Position numbers and translations under genes: made by a program. DNA of 57,454 bases, from the NCBI RefSeq assembly GCF_910584445.1, contig NZ_CAJUBO010000018.1, positions 1 through 57,454 of the forward strand, in the 5' to 3' direction. The stretch comes from an uncultured Desulfovibrio sp. (GTDB lineage: Bacteria; Desulfobacterota; Desulfovibrionia; Desulfovibrionales; Desulfovibrionaceae). Below, one piece after another: positions 34,040 through 43,028 of this stretch; position 1 is the stretch's first letter; each line of letters begins with the position of its first letter. Below the pieces are notes generated by a model, which was not told the DNA's origin, did no database searches, and saw only the letters and a list, made by a program, of their open reading frames with translations.

Positions 34040-35101
34040 ATGACCCTGGCAGAACTGTTTGCCCTTCCCGCGCCCGAAACGCGCATCCCCATGCCCTGCG
34101 TCATCGCCGAGGCCGGCGTGAACCATGAAGGCAGGATGGACATCGCCCGCCGCCTCATCGACGAGGCCGCCGAAGGCGGCGCCGATGCCATCAAGTTCCA
34201 GACCTACAGGGCCGAGACCCTGGCCTCCAGGGATTCGCCCGCCTACTGGGACACCAGCAAGGAACCCACGCAAAGCCAGTACGAACTTTTCAAGCGCCAC
34301 GATTCCTTCTGGAAAAACGAGTTCGAGGCCCTGAAAAAGCACTGCGACGCCGCGGGCATCGCCTTCCTCTCCACGCCGTTCGACGTGGAATCCGCGCGCT
34401 TTCTCAATGATCTCATGGATGTGTTCAAGATCTCTTCCTCGGACATCACCAACAAGCCCTTCATCGACATCCTCTGCGGCTACGGCAAGCCCATCCTCCT
34501 CTCCACGGGCGCGGCCCACCTGCACGAGATCGCCGAGGCGGTGGAGTGGATCGAAGCCAGGGGCAACAAACTCGCCCTGCTGCACTGCGTGCTCAACTAC
34601 CCCACCGCCGACGAAAACGCGGCCCTCGGCATGATCCCGGCGCTCAAACGCATCTTCCCCACGCATGTCATCGGCTATTCCGACCACACGCTGCCCAGGG
34701 ACATGCATACGCTGGAGATCGCCACCCTCCTGGGCGCCCGCGTGCTGGAAAAGCACTTCAGCCACGACAAGACCCTGCCCGGCAACGACCACTACCACGC
34801 CATGGACAAGGAAGACCTCAGGCATTTCTTCCGGCGCATGCGCGCCACCCTTGCCAGCGTGGGCGACCTCGAGGTGCGCGCCCTGCCGGAGGAGGAACCC
34901 GCCCGCAGGCATGCGCGCCGCTCCCTGGTCACGGCCAGGGCCGTGCGAAAGGGGCAGCCGCTCACCGCGGCCGACCTGACCTGGAAACGCCCGGCGCACG
35001 GCATTTCGCCCCGGTGTTATGACGAAGTGCTCGGTCTGGCGGCGCGCCGCGACCTTGCGGAAGACACGGTGCTCCAGTGGACAGATCTGGAACGGTCCTG
35101 A
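34040..35101 (+). CDS. NeuB-family nonulosonate synthase (N-acetylneuraminate/pseudaminate/legionaminate synthase type)
   Basis: A 353-residue protein. The N-terminal TIM-barrel domain begins PCVIAEAGVNHEGRMDIARRLIDEA, with IKFQTYRAETL. KISSSDITNKPFIDIL and LLSTGAAHLHEIAEAVEWI follow, then HCVLNYPTADENAAL and the conserved GYSDHTLP and EKHFSHDKTLPGNDH. The C-terminal SAF/antifreeze-like domain is RRSLVTARAVRKGQPLTAADLTWKRP. Such enzymes condense phosphoenolpyruvate with an amino sugar to make sialic-acid-like nine-carbon sugars. Which sugar is used cannot be decided, and no cytidylyltransferase is adjacent. The next gene overlaps its 3' end by 25 nt. Confidence 0.9.
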   Translation: MTLAELFALPAPETRIPMPCVIAEAGVNHEGRMDIARRLIDEAAEGGADAIKFQTYRAETLASRDSPAYWDTSKEPTQSQYELFKRHDSFWKNEFEALKKHCDAAGIAFLSTPFDVESARFLNDLMDVFKISSSDITNKPFIDILCGYGKPILLSTGAAHLHEIAEAVEWIEARGNKLALLHCVLNYPTADENAALGMIPALKRIFPTHVIGYSDHTLPRDMHTLEIATLLGARVLEKHFSHDKTLPGNDHYHAMDKEDLRHFFRRMRATLASVGDLEVRALPEEEPARRHARRSLVTARAVRKGQPLTAADLTWKRPAHGISPRCYDEVLGLAARRDLAEDTVLQWTDLERS

Positions 35102-36906
35102 GCGCCAAGGCCTTTCTGCCGCAGGGTCCCGGCTCTCCGGCTCCCGTTCCCCGGGAACTCGTCCTGGGCGCCATGCCGCACGGGGCGGACCCCGCGCGCT
35201 TCCTGGCGGCCGGGCCTTCGTGCTTCGCGGGCCGGGAAGAGTTTTTCCCGGATTGGGAAACGGCGTTCACTTTCGCGCCCGAGCCGCTGCGTGACCCGGC
35301 CGTCGCCCGGCGGGCCGCGCGGGCGGCCCAGGCGCTGGCGGCGGACACCATCCCGCGCCTGGCGGCGTGGCTCTGCCCTCATGCCGATGCCCTGCCCGCC
35401 GCCTACTGGCAGACACTGCTGGCGCCCTGGGCCGTGGACATGGCCCGCCAGCTGGTGGAACGCGACCTGCGCGCCGACGCCATGACGCGCGCCTGGGGGC
35501 ACCTGCCGCTGGAGGTTGAACTGCTCCCGGCGGACCACGCCTTCCGGTTCCAGGACGAGCATGACTTCACCCTGCGCGGCGCCCTGGGGACGGACTTCAA
35601 CCACTGGCTCCTTTCGCGCCTGCTGGAGGCGCGCTGGCCCGAGGCGTGGACGCGCCGCTTCCCCGCGCCGGAGGTCCCCGCCACGGCAGCGGATGCCGGC
35701 TCCGGACAGGACGAAGGCGACGCCTGCGACGACATGGGCGAGCCGCCCTTCCGGCAGTGGCTGCGGCGCATGGCGCGCGCGCTCCTGCTGGCGCTGCCCT
35801 TTCCCCGGCTCAAGGGCATGGGCGCAATCCAGACGCTTCGCTTTTCCCTCGCGCTGTGCCACCCCTGCCACGGTCCCGACCACAGTCTGGACCTTGCGGC
35901 CGCCTTCGGCAGCCGGGGGGAGGGTCCGCGCGCCGCGCAGGACGGCGCCCCGCCGCTCGATCCGCTGCCGCTCTTCCAGGCGGCTTGCCCGCAGAGCCTG
36001 CGCGCGCTGGAGCATCCGGAAAAACTCGCGCGGACAGGGCGCCCCCGCCTGCGCGTGGCAAGCATCCTCGCCTATGAGGACGCGGCCTACCGCCAGCGGC
36101 TGGCCCGCTGGCGCGGACGCGGGCACCGTCTGGCCTGCGTCCAGCACGGCGGCAACTACGGCATGGAGGCCGTGGCCTGCGAAACGGCCTTTGTGGAATA
36201 CAGCCAGGACGTGTTCTTCACCTGGGGCTGGCGGCGCCATGGCGGAGAGCGGGGCAATTTCCTGCCCCTGCCCTCGCCGCAGCTGACGCGTCTGGCGGGC
36301 AAATGGCACGGCCACGACGGCGGGCACCTGCTCTTCGTGGGCGCGGAAATGGCCGCCTGGGGCTACCGTCTCGATTCCCACCCCACGCCCCTGCAACTGG
36401 TGGAGTACCGTCAGGACAAGGAATGGTTCTTCGAGGCCCTGGGCCGCGATCTTCAGGAAAAGACCCTGTACCGCCCCTACTTTCCCCTGCCCGGCTGTCT
36501 GGAAGACGCGGCCTGGCTTTTGCCGCGCATGCCCCGGCTCAAGCTCTGCACCGGGCCGCTCACGCCGCAGCTGCTCGGCTGCCGCCTGCTGGTGCTGGAC
36601 CACCACGGCACCACCCTGCTGGAGGCCATGGCCGCCGATGTGCCCATGGTGCTCTACTGGAACCGCGCCCACTGGCCGCTCACCGACGAGGCCGACGCCC
36701 TGCTTGACCGGCTGGCCGCGGCGGGCATCTGGTTCCCCACGGCGGAAGAGGCCGCCGCCAGGGCGCGCGCGGTCTGGCGCGACCCCGCCGCCTGGTGGCA
36801 AAGCCCCGGCATCCAGGCCGCGCGGCGCAGTTTCTGCGAACGGCAGGCCCTGTTCGGGAACGGCAGTGAAACTCCCCTCTGGACGCAAACGCTGAAGGCG
36901 CTATGA
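35077..36906 (+). CDS. Probable LIC12162-family surface-glycan transferase
   Basis: A 609-residue cytoplasmic protein resembling the LIC12162 family of putative transferases, first noted in Leptospira O-antigen loci. Typical elements are ELVLGAMPHGADPARFLAAGPSCF at the N-terminus, TDFNHWLLSRLLEARWPEAW in the middle, QHGGNYG at residues 356-362, FFTWGWRR, and a C-terminal nucleotide-sugar-binding-like half (LLVLDHHGTTLLEAMAADVPMVLYWN). The last segment resembles the EX7E-type C-terminal domain of glycosyltransferases. A GTG at 35077 is taken as the start because the N-terminal motif must be included; there is no strong ribosome-binding site. It overlaps the NeuB-like gene, so it probably uses a nonulosonate. 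Family assignment is from memory of motifs. Confidence 0.7.
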   Translation: MDRSGTVLSAKAFLPQGPGSPAPVPRELVLGAMPHGADPARFLAAGPSCFAGREEFFPDWETAFTFAPEPLRDPAVARRAARAAQALAADTIPRLAAWLCPHADALPAAYWQTLLAPWAVDMARQLVERDLRADAMTRAWGHLPLEVELLPADHAFRFQDEHDFTLRGALGTDFNHWLLSRLLEARWPEAWTRRFPAPEVPATAADAGSGQDEGDACDDMGEPPFRQWLRRMARALLLALPFPRLKGMGAIQTLRFSLALCHPCHGPDHSLDLAAAFGSRGEGPRAAQDGAPPLDPLPLFQAACPQSLRALEHPEKLARTGRPRLRVASILAYEDAAYRQRLARWRGRGHRLACVQHGGNYGMEAVACETAFVEYSQDVFFTWGWRRHGGERGNFLPLPSPQLTRLAGKWHGHDGGHLLFVGAEMAAWGYRLDSHPTPLQLVEYRQDKEWFFEALGRDLQEKTLYRPYFPLPGCLEDAAWLLPRMPRLKLCTGPLTPQLLGCRLLVLDHHGTTLLEAMAADVPMVLYWNRAHWPLTDEADALLDRLAAAGIWFPTAEEAAARARAVWRDPAAWWQSPGIQAARRSFCERQALFGNGSETPLWTQTLKAL

Positions 36907-37982
36907 ACACCATTCTCCGCATGTCGCACTGGACGCGCGCGGCCCGCGCGCTGGCTCTGGGCCTGGCCCTCGCCCTGCCTTTCGCCGCCCCGGCGCCGGC
37001 TGCCGCCCCCGACCCGGCAAACGGCCTTCAGGCCGCCCAGGCCGCGCTGGACAAGGGCGACTACGAGTCCGCCGTCTCCCTGCTCACCCCGCTGGCCGAG
37101 TCCGGAAATGCCGAAGCCCTGTATGTGCTCGGGCGCCTGCGCCTTGAAGGCAGGGGCGTGAAAAAAAACGAGCAGCGCGCGGCGCAACTGTTCAGCCAGG
37201 CCGCGGAAAAGGGCGACATCAGCGCCCAGAACGCCTGGGCCACGGCGCTCGCGCGCGGCCAGGGCACGCGCCGCAACTACCGCGAGGCGGCGCGCTGGTT
37301 CCGCAAGGCCGCCGAACAGGGGCTGGCCGAAGCGCAGTACAATCTCGGCTATCTCTATGCCCATGGCCGGGGCGTGCCCAAAGACGAAAACGCCGCCCTT
37401 GACTGGTACGGACGCGCGGCCAACCAGGGCCTGGCCGATGCCCAGTATTCCCTGGGCTGGACCTACCTCAACGCCAAGGGCGAGAACCAGAGCGACACCA
37501 AGGCCGCGCACTGGTTCGCCAAGGCCGCGGAACAGGATCACCTCAAGGCGCAAAACAACCTCGCCTTCATGTACGCCGAAGGGCGGGGCTTCGCGCAGGA
37601 CCCGGCCAGGGCCGTCCAGTGGTACACGCGCGCGGCCGAGCGCGGCTCGCCGGAGGCGCAGTACAACCTCGGCTTCATGTACGAGCAGGGACGCGGCGTG
37701 CCGCAGGACTACGCCAAAGCCGTGGAATGGTACCGCAAGGCCGCGGAGCAGAACGAGGCCGCGGCCCAGTTCAGCCTCGGGCTCATGTATGACCAGGGCA
37801 CCGGCGTGGAGCGCAATCTCACCGAGGCCACGCGCTGGTACCGCCTGGCCGCCAAAAACGGCGATCCGGACGCCAGGGCCGTGCTTCGCGCCCAGAGCGC
37901 CGCGGCCGCGCCGGTGGTCAAGTCCGGCGCCAGGGGCGCCAGGGAAAAGGCCCCCCGCAAGGAAGCCGCCAAAAAACCGTGA
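36903..37982 (+). CDS. Secreted Sel1-repeat (TPR-like) protein
   Basis: A 359-residue protein with a signal peptide (ALALGLALALPFAAPAPAAA) and about eight Sel1 repeats of 36 residues. Examples are AEAQYNLGYLYAHGRGVPKDENAALDWY and PEAQYNLGFMYEQGRGVPQDYAKAVEWY. A basic Lys/Arg/Ala tail follows. Sel1 arrays are protein-interaction scaffolds in the periplasm or at the surface. The ATG overlaps the stop of the LIC12162-like gene (ATGA), so the two are translationally coupled. A link to surface-glycan export or assembly is inferred from position only. Confidence 0.88.
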   Translation: MNTILRMSHWTRAARALALGLALALPFAAPAPAAAPDPANGLQAAQAALDKGDYESAVSLLTPLAESGNAEALYVLGRLRLEGRGVKKNEQRAAQLFSQAAEKGDISAQNAWATALARGQGTRRNYREAARWFRKAAEQGLAEAQYNLGYLYAHGRGVPKDENAALDWYGRAANQGLADAQYSLGWTYLNAKGENQSDTKAAHWFAKAAEQDHLKAQNNLAFMYAEGRGFAQDPARAVQWYTRAAERGSPEAQYNLGFMYEQGRGVPQDYAKAVEWYRKAAEQNEAAAQFSLGLMYDQGTGVERNLTEATRWYRLAAKNGDPDARAVLRAQSAAAAPVVKSGARGAREKAPRKEAAKKP

Positions 37983-38040
37983 ATCACGGGCCGCGGCGGC
38001 GCCGTGGCCGCGCGCTCCCGGCATGCCGTCACGCTTCATG

Positions 38041-38068
38041 CCGGGCGGTTGGGGACCGTCCGGCATTT
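38041..38068 (+). terminator. Probable terminator after the Sel1 gene
   Basis: CCGGGCGGT (38041-38049), loop TGGGG and ACCGTCCGG (38055-38063) form a 9-bp stem with one G-U pair, followed by CATTTT. The short T-run makes it moderate. Confidence 0.55.
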
Positions 38069-38123
38069 TCGTGGCAGGGACGCCCCTGTTCCCTTTTCCC
38101 CGCTGTCGCCTCTCCACGCCCCC

Positions 38124-38152
38124 TTGACAGGAAAGCGGCGGCGGCGTATCAA
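38124..38152 (+). promoter_or_regulatory. Promoter for rplM-rpsI
   Basis: TTGACA (38124-38129), exactly 17-bp spacer, TATCAA (38147-38152). Near-consensus -35. It leaves a leader of about 140 nt before rplM, in which a regulatory RNA element (L13-type leader) could lie, but I cannot draw one with confidence. Confidence 0.75.
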
Positions 38153-38300
38153 AACTCCCCTTGCGGCGTAACGCAGTTTCGGTGCGCGCTTTTTTGTCCC
38201 CGTCCGGCCTTCCCCGTTGGCCCGGCGCGGATGTCGATTTTCCTGCCGCCGAAGCCGTCGCCGCCCCAATGGCTGCATATCCACCGAGGAGTTCCTTCCG

Positions 38301-38735
38301 ATGAAGACCTTTACCCCAACGCCCAAGGACATAGACCGCCAATGGTTCGTGGTCGATGCCGAAAACCAGGTGCTCGGCCGCCTGGCAAGCCAGATAGCCA
38401 ACCGCCTGCGCGGCAAGTACAAGCCCGAATTCTCCCCGCACATGGATAACGGCGACTTCATCGTCGTCATCAACTGCGAAAAGATCCGCGTCACGGGCAA
38501 GAAGCTCGAGGACAAGAAATACTACCGCCATTCCGGCTGGGTGGGCAGCCTCAAGACCACCACCCTCGCGGACATGCTCGCCACCCATCCCGACCGGGCC
38601 ATCACCCTGGCCGTGCGCGGCATGCTGCCCAAGAACCGGCTTGGCCGGGCCATGCTCAAGAAGCTCAAGGTCTGCGTCGGTCCCGAGCATCCGTACAAGG
38701 CCCAGAAACCCCAGCCCCTGACCCTGCCCTACTGA
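38301..38735 (+). CDS. rplM: 50S ribosomal protein L13
   Basis: A 144-residue large-subunit protein with conserved segments WFVVDAENQVLGRLASQIAN, FIVVINCEKIRVTGKK, YYRHSGWVGSLK and AVRGMLPKNRLGRAMLKKLKV. It is preceded by GAGGAGTT, about 10 bases before the ATG. rplM-rpsI is the usual bacterial pair, and rpsI follows 20 nt later. Confidence 0.98.
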   Translation: MKTFTPTPKDIDRQWFVVDAENQVLGRLASQIANRLRGKYKPEFSPHMDNGDFIVVINCEKIRVTGKKLEDKKYYRHSGWVGSLKTTTLADMLATHPDRAITLAVRGMLPKNRLGRAMLKKLKVCVGPEHPYKAQKPQPLTLPY

Positions 38736-38755
38736 ACCCGCAAGGAGCGCACGCC

Positions 38756-39148
38756 ATGAGCGACAAATTCGAATACGGCACCGGACGCCGCAAGACCGCC
38801 ACGGCCCGCACCCGCATCTATGCCGGTTCGGGCAGTATCCTGGTCAATGGCCGTCCCTATGAGGAATACTTTCCGCGCAAGACCCTCCAGATGATCATCC
38901 GCCAGCCGCTCACCCTCTGCAAGGTGGCCGACAAGGTGGAAGTGCGCGTCAACGTGGCCGGCGGCGGCGTGAGCGGCCAGGCGGAGGCCGTGCGTCACGG
39001 CATTTCCCGCGCCCTTCTTCTGGTGGACCCGGCCCTGCGCCCCGTTCTCAAGAAGGCGGGCTTCCTCACGCGCGACGCGCGCAAGAAGGAACGCAAAAAG
39101 TACGGTCTGCGCGCTGCCCGCGCCCGGTACCAGTATTCCAAGCGCTGA
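38756..39148 (+). CDS. rpsI: 30S ribosomal protein S9
   Basis: A 130-residue small-subunit protein, full length. It begins near YGTGRRKTATARTRIYAGSG and has QPLTLCKVADKVEVRVNVAGGGVSGQAEAVRHGISRAL. It ends in the basic tail RKKERKKYGLRAARARYQYSKR, which reaches the P-site tRNA. AAGGAG lies ten bases upstream. Cotranscribed with rplM. Confidence 0.98.
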   Translation: MSDKFEYGTGRRKTATARTRIYAGSGSILVNGRPYEEYFPRKTLQMIIRQPLTLCKVADKVEVRVNVAGGGVSGQAEAVRHGISRALLLVDPALRPVLKKAGFLTRDARKKERKKYGLRAARARYQYSKR

Positions 39149-39153
39149 TCCCG

Positions 39154-39200
39154 AAGACCACGCCGGCGCGGCGGCTCCGCGTCGCCGTGCCGGGGTCTTT
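39154..39200 (+). terminator. Candidate terminator after rpsI
   Basis: AAGACC (39154-39159) pairs with GGTCTT (39194-39199), and an inner CGCCGGC/GCCGG and GGCG/CGCC stem lies between. This long GC-rich hairpin ends in TTT. The U-tract is short, so efficiency is uncertain. Confidence 0.5.
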
Positions 39201-39265
39201 GCGCGCGGCCAGTCGCGGCTCCTCTCTCAGGGGTCCGCGGCTGGCCGTCCGCGTTGCACCCCCGC

Positions 39266-41140
39266 ATGTCCGCTTTTTCCTCCTTTCGCATGACCGCCGA
39301 CGACCTGCCATCCCCGCCCGCGCCCCGCGCGGCCCGCGCCACGGCTTCCCCGCCCCTGCGGGAATATGCCTATGTGCATGCGCGCACCGTCGGCTCCACC
39401 GGCTATTTTTCCTGCGAACCCGCCGAAACGCTCCCGCTCGACACGGCGCTGGCCGCCCTTGAAGCCACGCCGTTCGACGATTTTCTCCGCGAGCACCTTC
39501 TGCGGCGCCTGGGGGAGATGGATGCCGCCGCCCTGACCGGTCTGGCGGAGCGCTGCCTCGCCGCCGCGCGCGCGGCCCGCCCCCTGCCGGCGCTGGCCGC
39601 GCTCCTTGCTGAATGCGCCCAGATCTTTCCCGAAGCCCGGACGGTCCTCGCCCCGGCCGCAGCGGAGCTGCGGCAGTACGCCGCGCCCCCGGCGGCCACC
39701 GGCTCCGGTCCGTGCCGTGCGGCGGCGCCCGACCATGCGGCGCTTGCGTGGGGGCGGCTTTTCCATGCCAACCTGACGGAACACCGCCCCCTGCCGCGCC
39801 TGGAGGAAAGCGGCCTGCCCCTGCCCTACGACGCGGCCGCCCTGGCGCGGGCCATGGCCCAGGTGGCGCAGGCGCCGGGCGAAAGCCCCCTTGCCGCCGA
39901 ACATGCCCGCCTTGCCGCCCGGGAATGGACGGGAGGCGGCCGCCCGCCCGCCAGGGAGACTTTCGCCCGCGCCATGAGCGCCCTGGAAGGCGCGGATGTG
40001 CCGGCCGGCCCGGAAATGCGCCACGAGGCCTCCCTTTCGCCCATTGCCCTGCTGCGAGACTGGCGGATCTGCATCAGCGTCCGCAACGGTCGCCACGCCC
40101 ACCGCCTGCGCGGCACGGCCACGGCCTACGGGCGCGGTCTCTCCCTGGCGGGCGCCCGCGCCTCCTGCGCCATGGAAATGGTGGAACGCGCCAGCGCCTA
40201 CGCCTCCATCGGCGAGGGGGGCGCCCACGGCGACGGGGAGGTCCTCGACCGCCGCGCTCCCCTGCCCCTGCGCCGGGCCACGGCGGCGGACCTGGCGCGG
40301 GCCGGATTGCGGCCCGGTCTGCGGGCCGTTGCGCCGGTCGCCCTGCCGGCAGAGGCGCCGCTCTTCTGGGTCATGGCCCGCCATACGCGCGGAGATGCCG
40401 TTCCCGTTCCCGCGCAGGATGTCCTGCTCTTCTGCAATCTGGACGAACCCCGGCTCGCGCGCGTTCCAGGCTCCACGGGACTCGCCTCGGGCAATACCCC
40501 GGACGAGGCGCGCCTCGCCGCGCTCATGGAGGTCATCGAGCGCGATGCGGACGCCACCACGCCCTTCTGCCGCCATACCTGTTTTACCCTGTGCAGCCGT
40601 GACCCGCGCATCCAGGGGCTGCTGGACGACTACGCGGCGCGCGGCATCCGCGTCCAGTTTCAGGACATCACCAGCGAATTCGGCGTGCCCGTGTACCGCT
40701 GTTTCGTCACGGCCCGCGACGGCTCGGTTGCCACGGCCACGGGCGCCGGGCTGCGCGGCTCCGATGCCGCGCTGTCGGCGCTGACGGAAACGCCGTGGCC
40801 CTATTCCTGGGCCACGCCCGCGCCCCACGGCGTGGCTTCCGGGCCGGGGCTTGCCGGGCTTGCGCGGCGCGCGCTCGAAGACCTGCCGGACTGGAGCCTG
40901 CCCACGGCCGAAGCCTCGCTGCGGCTGCTCGAAAACGTGCTTGCCGCGCATGGCCGGGAAGTTTTGCATGTGGACCTCACCCGGGCGGACCTGGACATCC
41001 CCGTGGCGCGCGTCCTTGTCCCCGGTCTTGAGCCGCATGCGGATTTCGACGCCCTCACGCGCCCGGCCCCGCGGCTCTTCGCGCGGCAGGCGCTGCTCAA
41101 CGAGGGCGCGTCCGCCGGCCATCCCCTTTTCCGCGTCTGA
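39266..41140 (+). CDS. Stand-alone YcaO-domain protein
   Basis: A 624-residue cytoplasmic protein. Roughly residues 270-600 form a YcaO ATP-dependent cyclodehydratase/thioamidation-type domain. ATP/Mg ligands fall in GTATAYGRG (283-291) leading to MEMVER with E304 and E307, and in GLASGNTPDEARLAALMEVIERD (405-427) with E422 and E425. The N-terminal ~260 residues are Ala-rich helices of unknown fold. There is no C-terminal PxPxP motif, and no TfuA, E1/ThiF-like partner or precursor peptide gene is adjacent. The gene follows rpsI by 118 nt and precedes ilvA by 49 nt. E. coli YcaO has been linked to RimO-dependent modification of ribosomal protein S12. A ribosomal substrate here is inference. 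The start is uncertain (39266 or 39290). Confidence 0.82.
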   Translation: MSAFSSFRMTADDLPSPPAPRAARATASPPLREYAYVHARTVGSTGYFSCEPAETLPLDTALAALEATPFDDFLREHLLRRLGEMDAAALTGLAERCLAAARAARPLPALAALLAECAQIFPEARTVLAPAAAELRQYAAPPAATGSGPCRAAAPDHAALAWGRLFHANLTEHRPLPRLEESGLPLPYDAAALARAMAQVAQAPGESPLAAEHARLAAREWTGGGRPPARETFARAMSALEGADVPAGPEMRHEASLSPIALLRDWRICISVRNGRHAHRLRGTATAYGRGLSLAGARASCAMEMVERASAYASIGEGGAHGDGEVLDRRAPLPLRRATAADLARAGLRPGLRAVAPVALPAEAPLFWVMARHTRGDAVPVPAQDVLLFCNLDEPRLARVPGSTGLASGNTPDEARLAALMEVIERDADATTPFCRHTCFTLCSRDPRIQGLLDDYAARGIRVQFQDITSEFGVPVYRCFVTARDGSVATATGAGLRGSDAALSALTETPWPYSWATPAPHGVASGPGLAGLARRALEDLPDWSLPTAEASLRLLENVLAAHGREVLHVDLTRADLDIPVARVLVPGLEPHADFDALTRPAPRLFARQALLNEGASAGHPLFRV

Positions 41141-41189
41141 CGGCGCAGGCGCTGCCCCGGACGCGTCCCCTCAAGCAAAGGTTTTCCCC

Positions 41190-42785
41190 ATGCACGACCC
41201 CACCCATCATCAGGACCGCACCCCCCATGCCGGCCATGCGGCCGCCCCCGACCATTCCGACTACCTCCGGCGCATCCTTCTGAGCCGCGTCTATGATGTG
41301 GCGCTGGAGACGCCGCTGGACGAGGCGGACAGCCTCTCGCGCCGCCTCGGCAACCGCGTCCTGCTCAAGCGGGAGGACGCGCAGCCCGTCTTTTCCTTCA
41401 AGCTGCGCGGCGCCTACAACAAGATGGCCCGGCTCACCCCCGAGGAGCTGGGGCGCGGCGTCATCGCCGCCTCGGCGGGCAACCACGCCCAGGGCGTGGC
41501 CCTGGCCGCGCGCAAGCTCGGCTGCGAGGCGACCATCGTCATGCCCGTGACCACCCCGGCCATCAAGATCGCGGCCGTACGCCGCCTGGGCGGCCAGGTG
41601 GTGCTTTCGGGCGAATCCTTCAGCGACGCGGGGCGGCACGCCGCCGAGCTTGTGCGCCAGACCGGCGCGGTCTTCATCCCCCCCTTTGACGACCCGGACG
41701 TCATCGCGGGCCAGGGCACCATCGGCATGGAGATCCTTCGCCAGCACCCGGGCGCCATCGGCGCGGTCTTCATGCCCATCGGCGGCGGCGGCCTGGCGGC
41801 GGGCGTGGCGGCCTACATCCGTCATCTGCGGCCGGAGATCAGGCTCATCGGCGTGGAACCCACGGATTCGGACGCCATGCGCCGCTCCATCGAGTCCGGC
41901 AGCCCGGTGGAGCTTTCCGAAGTGGGCCTGTTCGCGGACGGCGTGGCCGTCAAGCGCGTGGGCGACGAGACCTTCGCCCTCTGCCGCGACCTGCTGGACG
42001 AAATCATCACCGTGGACACGGACGCCATCTGCGGCGCCATCAAGGATATTTTCGAGGCCACGCGCGTGGTGGCCGAGCCGGCGGGGGCGCTCTCCCTGGC
42101 CGGGCTGAGGGCCTGGGCGACCCGCGGGGAAGTGCGCGATACCACCCTGGTAGCCATCGTCAGCGGCGCCAACATGAATTTCGACCGTCTGGGGCATGTG
42201 GTGGACCGCTCGGAGATCGGCTCCGAACGCGAGGCGCTGCTGGCCGTGACCATTCCCGAGCAGGTGGGCAGCTTCCGCCGCCTCTGCGCCGCCATCGGCA
42301 ACCGCAACATCACCGAACTCTGCACCCGCTTCGCCGATCCGGAAAACGGCCGCGTCCTCGTGGGCATCAAGACCCAGGGCAAGGCCGATGTGGCGGATGC
42401 CATGGCCGAACTGCGCGCGCAGGGCTTTACGGTCATGGACCTGAGCGACAACGAGCTTGCCAAGCTCCACCTGCGGCACATGGTGGGCGGCAACGCGCCG
42501 CAGCTCGAGCATGAGCGCCTGCTCCGCTTCACCTTCCCCGAACGGCCCGGCGCCCTGCGCAACCTCATGGACGCCATGCGTATGGAATTCAGCATCACGC
42601 TCTTCCAGTACAGGTATCATGGCGCGGACTACGGCCGCGTGCTCATGGGCTTTGACGTGCCGGACGAAAAGCGCGAGGATTTCGCGGAATTTCTCGCGCG
42701 CGTGGCCGCCATGGGCTACCCGCACGCGGACGAGACGGAAAACCCGGCCTACCGCATGTTCCTCGGCTGGCACGGCGCCGCGTGA
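41190..42785 (+). CDS. ilvA: Biosynthetic threonine ammonia-lyase (threonine deaminase)
   Basis: PLP-dependent conversion of threonine to 2-oxobutyrate, the entry to isoleucine. The 531-residue protein has the PLP lysine in PVFSFKLRGAYNKM, ASAGNHAQGVALAARKLG, and the Gly-rich phosphate-binding IGGGGLAAGVAAYI. Two ACT-like regulatory domains follow (ALLAVTIPEQVGSFRRLCAAIGNRNI and LLRFTFPERPGALRNLMDAM). This marks the long, isoleucine-inhibited biosynthetic form rather than the short catabolic form. A His/Pro-rich N-terminal tail precedes the fold. AAAGG lies upstream of the ATG at 41190. Confidence 0.96.
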   Translation: MHDPTHHQDRTPHAGHAAAPDHSDYLRRILLSRVYDVALETPLDEADSLSRRLGNRVLLKREDAQPVFSFKLRGAYNKMARLTPEELGRGVIAASAGNHAQGVALAARKLGCEATIVMPVTTPAIKIAAVRRLGGQVVLSGESFSDAGRHAAELVRQTGAVFIPPFDDPDVIAGQGTIGMEILRQHPGAIGAVFMPIGGGGLAAGVAAYIRHLRPEIRLIGVEPTDSDAMRRSIESGSPVELSEVGLFADGVAVKRVGDETFALCRDLLDEIITVDTDAICGAIKDIFEATRVVAEPAGALSLAGLRAWATRGEVRDTTLVAIVSGANMNFDRLGHVVDRSEIGSEREALLAVTIPEQVGSFRRLCAAIGNRNITELCTRFADPENGRVLVGIKTQGKADVADAMAELRAQGFTVMDLSDNELAKLHLRHMVGGNAPQLEHERLLRFTFPERPGALRNLMDAMRMEFSITLFQYRYHGADYGRVLMGFDVPDEKREDFAEFLARVAAMGYPHADETENPAYRMFLGWHGAA

Positions 42786-43028
42786 GGCATGCCGGGAGGG
42801 GCATTTTCGCTCGACCTTCCGGCCGGCCTCTGGCATGCTGAAAACAGCGCGGATCCGCTTCAGGAGATGCCCGCGCCTGAGGATGGCGCAGGCGGAAACG
42901 GCCGCCGCCGGACACGCGGGGGACCGCGTGACACCTTTGTGGCGGCAGCCCGTATTGGCAGCCAGGAGGGCATTCCCCACGGGAAACGCCCCGGCATACC
43001 GGGCGCCACGGCGCCCACGGAGAAGCAT

